NCBI GenBank assembly: GCA_021832085.1
Contig: JAKBLM010000035.1
Coordinates: 1-44,125 of the forward strand
Origin: Acidobacteriota bacterium
GTDB lineage: Bacteria; Acidobacteriota; Terriglobia; Acidiferrales; UBA7541
Reading direction: 5' to 3'
DNA length: 44,125 nt
Shown: positions 12,380-19,769 of the stretch, piece by piece
Layout: each line of letters begins with the position of its first letter
Numbering within the stretch: position 1 is the first letter of the stretch
The notes under the pieces: model-generated
Databases searched by the model: none
What the model was told of the DNA's origin: nothing
Seen by the model: only the letters and a program-made list of their open reading frames with translations
Translations under genes and position numbers: made by a program

Positions 12380-14356
12380 TCAAGCGGGCCGCTCCCCATG
12401 CTTCGTTACCCACACATTTCGCTCCTTGTCCAAGTACTCGAAGCGGTAGTAGTAGCCCATATATTCGAGCGTCTGAGGCTCGCCGCAAATGGGGCATGAC
12501 TCTTCCGGCGGCACACCCCGACCGCCCTCGCTCGTCATGGCCGCTCGCAGCTTAGTGCCGCAGCCTTTGCAACGCCACCTGGAAACCTGCAGGTCCCCCT
12601 GGACCAACAATTCTTCGAGTTGCTCGGGATCGACCGTCGCCGGCGCATCGGCCATCAGATCCTGCGCTGCGGTGGTCTTCGGAAACGCGATCACCTCACG
12701 AATCGATTTCTCTCCAGCCAGCAGCGCCACCAGCCGATCGAGCCCGAGCGCGATGCCGCCGTGCGGCGGCGTGCCATAAGTCAGCGCGTCGAGGAAGAAG
12801 CCGAACCGGTGCCGCGCCTGCTCGTCGCTGAACCCGAGCGCGCGGAACAGCCGCGACTGCACCTCCTGCTGGTGAATCCGGATGCTGCCCGAGCCCAACT
12901 CCACGCCGTTGAGCACCAGATCGTAGCCCTTCGACCGCACCTTCCACGGCTCGGTTTCGAGCTTGTCGATGTCCTCTTCGACGATCCCTGTGAACGGGTG
13001 CTGCGCGCTCACCCACCGCTTCTCCGTCTCGCTCCACTCGAAAAGCGGAAACCCGGTAATCCAGGTGAATTCCCAGCGCCCTTCGGGAATCAGCTTCAGC
13101 CGATCGGCAAGCGCCAACCGCAGTTGTCCGGCAATCGGCAGCGCCGGATCGTAATCCTTGCGCTCTTCGCGCGCAGAAACGGCCACAATCAGGTCCCCGG
13201 CTTTCGCGCCCAGCGCCTCGGCCATCGCGCGCAATCCCTCGGACCCAAGCGTCTTTTCGAGCGAGGAACTCGGCCCCTCGGCCGCCATCTTCACCACGTA
13301 GACGCCCGCCGCGCCAAGCGATTTCGCCTGCGCCACGATCTCATCAATCTGCTTGCGCGAAAACGTCGCCCCGCCTGGAGCCACAACCGCGCGCACCGTC
13401 CCTTCCAGCTTGAGCGTTTCGCGCGCCGCCTCGAAAAACTTCGTCGCATCCTGCAATTCCATGCCGAAGCGGAGATCGGGTTTGTCGCTCCCGTAGCGCC
13501 CGAGCGCGTCGCGATAGTCCGTTCGCCGAAACGGCCGCGAAATCGAAAAGCCAAGCGCCGTCCACACGCGCTCCAACACGCGTTCGATCGTATCGAAAAT
13601 CGTGTCCTGGAGCGGAAACGACATTTCCAGGTCGAGCTGCGTGAATTCCGGCTGCCGATCGGCGCGCAGGTCCTCGTCGCGATAGCAGCGCGCGATCTGA
13701 AAATAACGGTCGAGCCCGGAAACCATCAGCAGCTGTTTGAAGAGCTGCGGCGATTGCGGCAGCGCGTAGAACTGCCCGTGGTGCACGCGGCTCGGCACCA
13801 GATAGTCGCGCGCGCCCTCGGGAGTGGGTCGCGCCAGCACCGGCGTTTCCACTTCGTAGAAACCCAGCTCGTCGAGCGTGCGCCGCATCTCGAAAACGAC
13901 GCGGTGTCGCAGCGCCAGATTTCGCTGCAGCCGCGGCCGGCGCAGATCGACGTAGCGGAAACGGAGCCGCGTCTCTTCGCTCGCCGTCACTTCGTCTTCC
14001 ACCTGGAACGGCACCGGCTGCGCCGTATTCAGCAGCAGCAGATCGCTCGCCAGCACTTCCACTTCGCCCGTGGGAATCTGCGGATTCGGCTTTTCGCGCG
14101 GCACCACGCGTCCGCGCACCGCGACCACGTATTCCCCGCGCAGCCCCTCGGCCTTCGCGTGGATTTCCGGCACCCGGTCGCCATGAAACACCACCTGCGC
14201 GATCCCGCTCCGGTCGCGCAGATCGATGAAGATGAGCTGGCCGTGGTCGCGCCGCCGGTGCACCCAGCCCATCAGCGTCACCTCGCGCTCAGCGTCGGCC
14301 GCGCGCAGGTTGCCGCAATAGTCCGTCCGTTTCCAATCTCCCAACGTGTCGAGCAT
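12380..14356 (-). CDS. aspS: Aspartyl-tRNA synthetase with extra C-terminal zinc ribbon
   Basis: A class II synthetase that charges tRNA-Asp (and tRNA-Asn if non-discriminating, which I cannot decide here). It has the N-terminal OB anticodon domain (HRRRDHGQLIFIDLRDRSG), class II motif 2 (YFQIARCYRDEDLRADRQPE), the bacterial GAD insertion (about 290-430) and motif 3 (ALGLDRLVALLAG). The usual bacterial protein ends near residue 590. This one continues to 658 in the same frame with a four-cysteine tail: C596, C599, C621, C624 (CX2C-X21-CX2C), followed by an aromatic segment EYMGYYYRFEYL. The tail looks like a zinc ribbon. No frameshift is needed. Confidence 0.96.
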   Translation of the reverse strand: MLDTLGDWKRTDYCGNLRAADAEREVTLMGWVHRRRDHGQLIFIDLRDRSGIAQVVFHGDRVPEIHAKAEGLRGEYVVAVRGRVVPREKPNPQIPTGEVEVLASDLLLLNTAQPVPFQVEDEVTASEETRLRFRYVDLRRPRLQRNLALRHRVVFEMRRTLDELGFYEVETPVLARPTPEGARDYLVPSRVHHGQFYALPQSPQLFKQLLMVSGLDRYFQIARCYRDEDLRADRQPEFTQLDLEMSFPLQDTIFDTIERVLERVWTALGFSISRPFRRTDYRDALGRYGSDKPDLRFGMELQDATKFFEAARETLKLEGTVRAVVAPGGATFSRKQIDEIVAQAKSLGAAGVYVVKMAAEGPSSSLEKTLGSEGLRAMAEALGAKAGDLIVAVSAREERKDYDPALPIAGQLRLALADRLKLIPEGRWEFTWITGFPLFEWSETEKRWVSAQHPFTGIVEEDIDKLETEPWKVRSKGYDLVLNGVELGSGSIRIHQQEVQSRLFRALGFSDEQARHRFGFFLDALTYGTPPHGGIALGLDRLVALLAGEKSIREVIAFPKTTAAQDLMADAPATVDPEQLEELLVQGDLQVSRWRCKGCGTKLRAAMTSEGGRGVPPEESCPICGEPQTLEYMGYYYRFEYLDKERNVWVTKHGERPA

Positions 14357-14686
14357 CCGTCAGTCCCTCAGTAGCGCGGCAGCTCTTTCCCGCGCGCCTT
14401 TCTCTTGTGCAATTCCCGTCGGCCTTTCACCAAGCCCGCCGCGAAGTTTCTCCCCGTAGCACAGCCAATCCCCGGCTCGCCGTCTTCTGGCGGCCTGGCT
14501 GTGCGCCTTTTCTCCCATGTCATCCTTTCTGCCTTACCCTCGCGGCACAGCCACTCATGCCTGGGCGCCCTTCCCCAAAGCCTTGTCATCCTGAGCGCAG
14601 CTTTCGCGACGAGCACAGCGAGTCCCGACGCAGTGTGTCGGGAAGTATCTGCTTTTCGTCGCGCCTGCCAACCGAGCCGCCTTTCG
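14357..14686. other. Intergenic region aspS-hisS with dispersed repeats
   Basis: No gene is seen in these 330 bases. GCACAGCCA (14459-14467) pairs with TGGCTGTGC (14496-14504) around an inner GC-rich hairpin and is followed by CCTTTT. These arms resemble the palindrome at 31785-31806. A third GGCACAGCC occurs near 14544. Positions 14583-14655 carry a dispersed repeat described separately. Confidence 0.6.
14583..14655 (+). repeat. Dispersed intergenic repeat, copy 1
   Basis: The motif begins GTCATCCTGAGCG, continues GCGACGAGCACAGCGAGTCC and ends TGTGTCGGGAAGTATC. The same order of blocks occurs at 34136-34210, and the first block occurs at 31608-31650. It looks like a chromosomal intergenic repeat family rather than coding sequence. 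Confidence 0.65.
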
Positions 14687-15997
14687 CTACGTCTGCGACG
14701 CTTGCGCTCCCGTCCTAGGCGCGACAGGAGCCGTCGTTTTCACAAAAGCAGCCACGTCGGCTTCCGCCAGCTTCCGCTGCTCCGCGTCCGCCAGCCGCTT
14801 CACCGCAAACGCGCCCTCGCGCACCTCGTTTTCGCCAATGATCACCGCAAATCGCGCGCCCAGTCGCTCTGCCAGGCTCAGCGCCTTGCGCAATTTCGGC
14901 TCTTCGGCTGGCAACTCGACGCACAGGCCCTGCTGCCGCAGCCTCCGCGCCAGCCGCGCCGCAGCCGGATAGGCCCCCGCGCCCATCCACACGATGAAGG
15001 CGTCGAGCGGTCGCGTGGCGTCGATCTTCCCGGCGGATTGAATCACCTCGATAAATCGGTCTTCGCCAAGCGCGAAGCCGATGCCCTTCACCGCCGGCCC
15101 GCCAAGCATTTCCGGCAAACTGTCATAGCGCCCGCCTCCCGCCAGCGCATTTTGCGCGCCCAGGTGTGGACTGGTGATCTCAAACGTGGTCCGCATGTAA
15201 TAGTCAAGCCCGCGCACCAGTCGCGGCGTCACCTGATATGGAATCGAGCGCAGATCGAGCTGACGCCGCAACTCGGCGAAATGCTCGCGGCATGGCTCGC
15301 ACAGGTTTTCCGCGATCTGCGGCAGTCGGTTGATGATCACCTGGTCTGCCTCGACCTTGCAGTCGAGCACGCGCAGCGGATTCGTCTCCGACCGTCGCTG
15401 GCAATCGCCGCACAGTTGCGATTTCACGCCCGCCAGCGCTTCCCGCAGTTTCTGCACGTATTGCGGCCGGCAATTCGCGTCGCCGATGGAATTGATCAGC
15501 AGCGTCCAGTTGTCCAGTTTGCACCGCTCGAGCAGCACGGTGAGCATCTCGATCAGTTCCGCATCGATCGCCGGATGATCGGTCGACCCCAGCACTTCCG
15601 CGCCGATCTGATAAAACTGCCGGTAGCGCCCCTTCTGCGGCCGCTCCCGCCGAAACATCGGCCCGGCGTAGTAGAGCTTCACCAGCCCCGGCCGCATCTG
15701 CATCCCATGCTCGATGTACGCCCGCACCACCGAAGCCGTCGCCTCCGGCCGAAGGCTGATAGCCGTCTCGTCGCGGTCGGTGAACGTGTACATCTCCTTG
15801 GAAACGATGTCGGTCTCCGCGCCAACCGACCGCGCAAAAAGCTCGGTTTCCTCCAGGACAGGAACGCGAATTTCGCGGAAATTGTAGGTTTCCAGCACGT
15901 CGCGCGCGGTCGCCTCAAACCAGTTCCAGAGCGAGGTATCCGGCGGCAAAATGTCACGCACGCCGCGCACGGCGTGGAATTTACGGGGAGAACTCAT
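14687..15997 (-). CDS. hisS: Histidyl-tRNA synthetase
   Basis: A class II synthetase that charges tRNA-His. Motif 1 lies in the first 80 residues. Motif 2 is MFRRERPQKGRYRQFYQIGA. The histidine-specific loop LVRGLDYYMRTTFE is present, and motif 3 is GIGFALGEDR. The C-terminal anticodon-binding domain (about 325-420) follows. At 436 residues the size is normal. Four cysteines in LCGDCQ and LCEPCREHF could bind zinc, as in many bacterial HisRS of this subgroup. It is the first gene of the minus-strand synthetase pair, with 330 bases of repeat-rich DNA before aspS. Confidence 0.97.
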   Translation of the reverse strand: MSSPRKFHAVRGVRDILPPDTSLWNWFEATARDVLETYNFREIRVPVLEETELFARSVGAETDIVSKEMYTFTDRDETAISLRPEATASVVRAYIEHGMQMRPGLVKLYYAGPMFRRERPQKGRYRQFYQIGAEVLGSTDHPAIDAELIEMLTVLLERCKLDNWTLLINSIGDANCRPQYVQKLREALAGVKSQLCGDCQRRSETNPLRVLDCKVEADQVIINRLPQIAENLCEPCREHFAELRRQLDLRSIPYQVTPRLVRGLDYYMRTTFEITSPHLGAQNALAGGGRYDSLPEMLGGPAVKGIGFALGEDRFIEVIQSAGKIDATRPLDAFIVWMGAGAYPAAARLARRLRQQGLCVELPAEEPKLRKALSLAERLGARFAVIIGENEVREGAFAVKRLADAEQRKLAEADVAAFVKTTAPVAPRTGAQASQT

Positions 15998-16040
15998 CCG
16001 GCATCCCTTTCCAAGTGAACTACGAGTGTAAGGGAGGACA

Positions 16041-16075
16041 GTGGCTAGTGGCTAGTGGCTGGTGGCGAGTAGCTA
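16041..16075 (+). repeat. Heptamer tandem repeat, left border of S23-type cassette
   Basis: Five head-to-tail units of GTGGCTA with drift (GTGGCTA, GTGGCTA, GTGGCTG, GTGGCGA, GTAGCTA). The same unit appears inverted at 16571-16588 on the other side of the four-helix-bundle pseudogene. Confidence 0.8.
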
Positions 16076-16086
16076 GAAAACCAGCC

Positions 16087-16554
16087 CTAAAGACGAGCAG
16101 CCAGGCGGCTGCGCAAACCGGCCAGCATCTTTTGGATTTCGTGCACGAGAACCCGGAGTTCATCGGCGTCTCCCGCCGTGCAAGAGCCCAGACGCTCGGC
16201 AAGGATCAATTGCGTCTCCAGCTCGGCTGTAGAACCGGCAGCATGGGAGAGAAACAAGAGGAATTCCTTCGTTGCGTGCCTTGCCTGGCCCTCGGCAATA
16301 TTCGACGGCACAGAGACAGCCGCCCGGCGCATCTGGCTGGAAAGACCGTAGCGCTCTTCTGCCGGAAAACGGGCGCTTAAGCGATATACGCCCTGTGCTA
16401 GTCTGCTATATCCGAAATCTCTTGACCATTGAGAACCCGCCAAGCCGCAGTTCTCACGGGCTCCAATAGTAAGCGCATTTCAGAAACAGGAGACTAGGGC
16501 CATCCCTTTCTGCCAAACCTGAAGATCCTTGAAGTGCGAGACCTTGGTCGCAAC
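16087..16554 (-). pseudogene. Four-helix-bundle (S23 / 23S rRNA intervening sequence) protein, disrupted
   Basis: The downstream part encodes the family core VYRLSARFPAEERYGL, RRAAVSVPSNIAEG and GSTAELETQL. The missing N-terminus is present upstream in the same frame as HFKDLQVWQKGMAL. A 96-base interruption (92-bp insert plus a duplicated CTAG) separates the two and brings an in-frame TGA. Removing it joins the parts as WQKGMAL-AQGVYRLSARFP, exactly the family pattern. The expected start position reads GTT (16554-16552) after a GGGAGGAG ribosome site, so the start codon also seems lost. An ATG at 16443 could still make a 118-residue fragment. The molecular role of chromosomal S23-type proteins is not established. 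Confidence 0.85.
16402..16493. mobile_element. 92-bp MITE-like insertion with CTAG target duplication
   Basis: The insert is bounded by CTAG on both sides (16398-16401 and 16494-16497). Its ends are imperfect inverted repeats, TCTGCTATATCCGAAAT against TCTCCTGTTTCTGAAAT (13 of 17 identical). TGAGAAC and GTTCTCA form a hairpin near its centre. It encodes nothing. The clean restoration of a conserved protein frame on removal supports a true insertion. Confidence 0.75.
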
Positions 16555-16570
16555 CCACTCCTCCCTTTTT

Positions 16571-16588
16571 CACTAGCCACTAGTCACT
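16571..16588 (-). repeat. Heptamer repeat, right border of S23-type cassette
   Basis: On the minus strand this reads GTGACTA GTGGCTA GTG, the same heptamer as 16041-16075 in inverted orientation. It overlaps the last codons and the TAG stop of the next gene. Confidence 0.7.
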
Positions 16589-17098
16589 GATTTCCGCTTG
16601 GTAGCTACGCTTATACTCAACGTACCGCTCCGCGTAGGCGTCAATCCCCGCCTGCTCCTCGGCGGTGAGCTCGCGGCGCACCTTGCCTGGATGGCCCATG
16701 ACGAGGCTGCCGGGCGGAATCACTGTGTCTTCCGGGATCACCGTGCCGGCCGCGACGATCGAACCCTCGCCAATGCGGGCGTTATTCAGGATGATCGCAC
16801 CCATCCCGATCAGGCAACGCGATTCGATCGTGCAGCCGTGCAGCAGCACGCCGTGGCCAACGGTAACATCGTCGCCGAGCGTCACCGCGTACAAATCCTT
16901 CATCCCGTGCAGCACGGAATTGTCCTGAATGTTGGTGCGCCTGCCGAGCCGGATCGAATGGACGTCGCCGCGCAGGACCACACCCGGCCACACGCTCGCG
17001 TCTTCGTCGAGCACGACGTCGCCAATGATCGTCGCGGCCGGATCCACGTAAGCGCTCTTTGCGATCACCGGCGTTTTCCCCTGAAAACTGCGAATCAT
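16580..17098 (-). CDS. Gamma-carbonic-anhydrase-like hexapeptide protein (YrdA/PaaY family)
   Basis: A left-handed beta-helix trimer family related to gamma carbonic anhydrase; many members bind zinc, and their physiological role varies. Hexapeptide turns are visible throughout (ATIIGDVVLDEDASVWPGVV, TLGDDVTVGHGVLLHGCTIE, RIGEGSIVAAGTVI). Candidate zinc histidines are those in SVLHG, VGHG and LLHGC. I start at ATG 17098 because AGGAGG precedes it at good spacing; the ATG at 17113 lies on the Shine-Dalgarno itself. The last residues (ISD) and the TAG stop fall within the heptamer repeat bordering the S23-type cassette, so the C-terminus may have been altered by that element. Confidence 0.9.
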   Translation of the reverse strand: MIRSFQGKTPVIAKSAYVDPAATIIGDVVLDEDASVWPGVVLRGDVHSIRLGRRTNIQDNSVLHGMKDLYAVTLGDDVTVGHGVLLHGCTIESRCLIGMGAIILNNARIGEGSIVAAGTVIPEDTVIPPGSLVMGHPGKVRRELTAEEQAGIDAYAERYVEYKRSYQAEISD

Positions 17099-17219
17099 CG
17101 CCCCTCCTTGCAAAAACGGATCAGCCGAAAGGATACTCCAACTGGCTCGTCGGGGAACGAAACGTCAAATACCTGCGTATGGATGAGTGACAAACCAACA
17201 AGGAGGAGCAAGCACGAGC

Positions 17220-17960
17220 ATGCGGGCAACGGAATTCGAATTCCGCTACCGGTTCTGGATAAATGGTCTGATTTTCTGGGCCGCGTTTTCCTGTTATCCA
17301 ATTGACCACGTGAACGCAGCTGTTGCGATCGCTCAGTGGATCACAGGCATGTCGGCGGACCTGCATTCGGCCCATTTCCGGGCCGTGGTCCAACTCGTTT
17401 TCGCGAGCGCGGCCGCGCTCACTTTTGCGGCGGCAATGATTCGCACCTGGGGAACGGCCTATCTGAGGAGCGACGTGGTTCACGATCTCGATCTTCACAA
17501 CGAAGCACTGGTCGCTGATGGCCCCTATCGCTACGTGCGCAATCCTCTCTACTTCGGCACGGTGTTGATGGGCGCTGGCATCGGGCTGATGGCGAGCCGG
17601 CTCGGCTGGTTCGTTCTGGTGATTCTGCTCTACTTTTTCCACCGGCGGCTGATCGGCCGCGAAGAGGCGGAGTTGCGGAAAACGCAAGGCGAATCCTACG
17701 AAACCTATTGCGCGCGCGTGCCTCGTTTCTGGCCCGCGCCATGGCCGCGCGTCGCCGCCGGCCGAATGAAACCGCGCTGGAAACAGGCCTTCCAGGGCGA
17801 GTCGCTCATTTGGGCCCTCGCCGTCGTGGTGGCGTTCTTTGCCGTAACGCTCCAACAGCATGCCGCCTACGAGGGCATCGGCGTCGCGCTCACGGTCTAT
17901 GCCATCGTGGTCTTCGGCCTGCGCCGCTGGCGGCACAAGCAAGCCGCACTTCCTCGTTGA
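17220..17960 (+). CDS. Isoprenylcysteine carboxyl methyltransferase (ICMT)-like membrane protein
   Basis: An integral membrane methyltransferase-type protein of the ICMT/PEMT superfamily. The signature GPYRYVRNPLYFGTVL and the downstream EEAELRKTQGESYETYCARV with VPRFWP match the SAM-binding C-terminal region. Hydrophobic segments lie near the N-terminus, around the central AAALTFAAAM, at GTVLMGAGIGL with LGWFVLVILLYFF, and twice after the motif. ATG 17220 follows AAGGAGG by about 13 bases; an in-frame GTG at 17187 would add 11 residues. It is divergent from the gamma-CA gene. The substrate cannot be told from sequence. Confidence 0.82.
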   Translation: MRATEFEFRYRFWINGLIFWAAFSCYPIDHVNAAVAIAQWITGMSADLHSAHFRAVVQLVFASAAALTFAAAMIRTWGTAYLRSDVVHDLDLHNEALVADGPYRYVRNPLYFGTVLMGAGIGLMASRLGWFVLVILLYFFHRRLIGREEAELRKTQGESYETYCARVPRFWPAPWPRVAAGRMKPRWKQAFQGESLIWALAVVVAFFAVTLQQHAAYEGIGVALTVYAIVVFGLRRWRHKQAALPR

Positions 17961-17992
17961 TCATCGAAGCGAAGCGGCAGGGTTGTGTAGCG

Positions 17993-18008
17993 CCACCCTT
18001 CAGGGTGG
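17993..18008. repeat. REP-like palindrome with TTCA loop
   Basis: CCACCC and GGGTGG pair around TTCA between two convergent genes. It belongs with the palindromes at 9624 and 31785. Confidence 0.55.
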
Positions 18009-18047
18009 AAAGATTGAGGCCCACCACTGCGGGAGAATTCCGCCCTT

Positions 18048-18422
18048 TCAGCGCCGGCTCGCCCTGCCGGTTCGCTCCGCCTTTAGCGAAGCCTGCGTTT
18101 TCCTCGGCAGCCCTGCAAAAACCAACTCGTATGAACGCCGCACCAGGCTCTCGACTTCGGGCCGCGGCAACGCTTCCTCCGAGGCGAGCGCGGCCCAATG
18201 CGCCCGGGCCAGATACGGCGCGGGAACGACACCGGGCCGCTCAACCAGTTCGGCGAACTCCTCCATGCCGCACTTGAACGAAAGCCAGACCTCGGCAGGC
18301 TCCAGGTGCGCCACAGCGTACATCCTGCCGCCGACCTTGAACACCAGCGAGTCCTCCCACTGGATCTGTTCCGTGCTGTGAGGCAGCGTGAGGCAAAACC
18401 GGCGAAGCCATTCCACGTCCAT
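18048..18422 (-). CDS. MmcQ/YjbR family protein
   Basis: A small (124-residue) CyaY-fold protein of the MmcQ/YjbR family, sometimes labelled DNA-binding although the function is not settled. Family features are an N-terminal MDVEWLRRFCLTLPHSTE segment, the core VFKVGGRMYAVAHL, and the C-terminal WAALASEEALPRPEVESLVRRSY helix. ATG 18422 is chosen because conservation begins there; the frame is open 24 codons further upstream without family similarity. It is convergent with the ICMT-like gene and downstream of the GH5 gene. Confidence 0.85.
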   Translation of the reverse strand: MDVEWLRRFCLTLPHSTEQIQWEDSLVFKVGGRMYAVAHLEPAEVWLSFKCGMEEFAELVERPGVVPAPYLARAHWAALASEEALPRPEVESLVRRSYELVFAGLPRKTQASLKAERTGRASRR

Positions 18423-18532
18423 GCACCCAGCGTAACGAAACGGTCCCGCCAAGTCGAGCAGCGCGAGGGCGCAGGCATTGTGCCGCGCGGCCACCGTGGG
18501 CGAGGAAGGCCCGCTCTTCCGCTCCGCCCCTA

Positions 18533-19711
18533 TTACTTCGCCGCTGGCTTTGGCGGCACCTGCAGCCCGAGTGCGTGAAGTACGGGAACGTCGAGATGAA
18601 AATGGCCGTCCTTGCGCTCAAGGAAGCCGAACGAGCCGTTCCAGATCGTCCAGCCGATGCCCAGCTTTTCGAGCGTCACCCGGACATCGTGAATCCATGC
18701 GACCCGCGCGGCCGGCGGCGCAAAGGCTCCGTAAACGCCGAATTCATCGCAGATCAGGTGGACGTGGTGCTCTGCGGCCCAACGCGCGGCCACATCGATC
18801 CGGCGAAAAATGGTCCGCCGGTCCCAGTGCTGCTGGCCGTAGCGCCGCAGCACGGCCTGCTCGGCGGGCGTCGTGAACTCGGCGAGCAAGGGCCGAATCA
18901 CACTCGGGCTGGAGGGATAGGGAACGCCATGGAGCTTGCGCACGGCCGGAATTCGGGCCCAGCCGGCGCCCTGGTGGGTGAAGGTCAGCGGCTCGTAGAA
19001 GTGGAAGTCGTAAACCACGTCGGGATCGGCCACCACCGGGAAATACGTCAGTGCCTTGATCCCGTCCCAGTCGTTGGGGCTGGCGCGCAGGTTGTAGCCG
19101 GCAATCAGCGTGTCGTTCGGGGCGTTGCGTCGCATCACCTTCAGCAGCCGCACCTCTGTCACGTACCACTCGCGCGGGTAGGGCAATTTGGGTTCGTTGG
19201 CCGCTTCCAGGAAGACGCGGTCCGGGTCGAACCGTGCCAGATGCCGCGCCAGCACGGCCCAGAATTGCACCATGCGCTCGGCACCGGGCGTTCCCGGCCG
19301 CGGAAAAACGAACGCGCCATGAGCGCCGTAGTGGAAGGGATCGACAATCACGGCGAGGTCGTGCTGCAGCGCAATCCGGATCGCCGCATCCAGTGCCGGC
19401 AGTTTTTCCGGATTCGGCCGAGCCGAGTCGGCGGGATCCTCCAGCGCGTGGACGTTGAGAAACAGGCGGATATGGCGGCAGCCGGTTGCGCGGATCAGTG
19501 CCGCCTCGCGCTCGGCGACGGGCCGGTCGAGCGTGAAGGTGGGGTTGTTCAACCAGCCGACGTTGATGCCCCGGGTGAGCAGCGGCAGCCGGCGAGCCAG
19601 TACGCTCCGCGATTCGTGCGTCGTTCCTGCCCGGGCCGGCGTGGCGGCAAACAGGCCTGAAACGAGAAGGAGCGCGACGAGATGGCCACGCGAAATTCCA
19701 TGCCCGCGCAC
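18533..19711 (-). CDS. Secreted glycoside hydrolase, family 5-like
   Basis: A TIM-barrel glycosidase of the GH5 cellulase type, predicted to act on a beta-glucan or related polysaccharide outside the cytoplasm. A signal peptide is visible: basic start, hydrophobic LVALLLVSGLFAA and an ATPARA-G cleavage site near residue 29. The acid/base glutamate is E173 in LEAANEP, and the nucleophile is E323 in ICDEFGVYG. HFYEP (236-241) supplies the conserved His and Tyr. The start is GTG 19711, since no ATG precedes the signal peptide in frame. It lies 58 bases after mrp on the same strand. Substrate is not predictable. Confidence 0.88.
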   Translation of the reverse strand: MRGHGISRGHLVALLLVSGLFAATPARAGTTHESRSVLARRLPLLTRGINVGWLNNPTFTLDRPVAEREAALIRATGCRHIRLFLNVHALEDPADSARPNPEKLPALDAAIRIALQHDLAVIVDPFHYGAHGAFVFPRPGTPGAERMVQFWAVLARHLARFDPDRVFLEAANEPKLPYPREWYVTEVRLLKVMRRNAPNDTLIAGYNLRASPNDWDGIKALTYFPVVADPDVVYDFHFYEPLTFTHQGAGWARIPAVRKLHGVPYPSSPSVIRPLLAEFTTPAEQAVLRRYGQQHWDRRTIFRRIDVAARWAAEHHVHLICDEFGVYGAFAPPAARVAWIHDVRVTLEKLGIGWTIWNGSFGFLERKDGHFHLDVPVLHALGLQVPPKPAAK

Positions 19712-19769
19712 GCGAAGAGCATACTGCCTGCCAGGCCGCCGGAGCTACAGGATTTTGCGGGTTCCGCGA

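Noticed and set aside
16041..16075. CRISPR array suggested by short regular repeats
   Set aside because: The units are 7-bp head-to-tail copies without spacers.
14357..16090. T-box or other riboswitch ahead of aspS or hisS
   Set aside because: No T-box signature or antiterminator pairing is visible; the region is explained by repeats and the S23-type cassette border.
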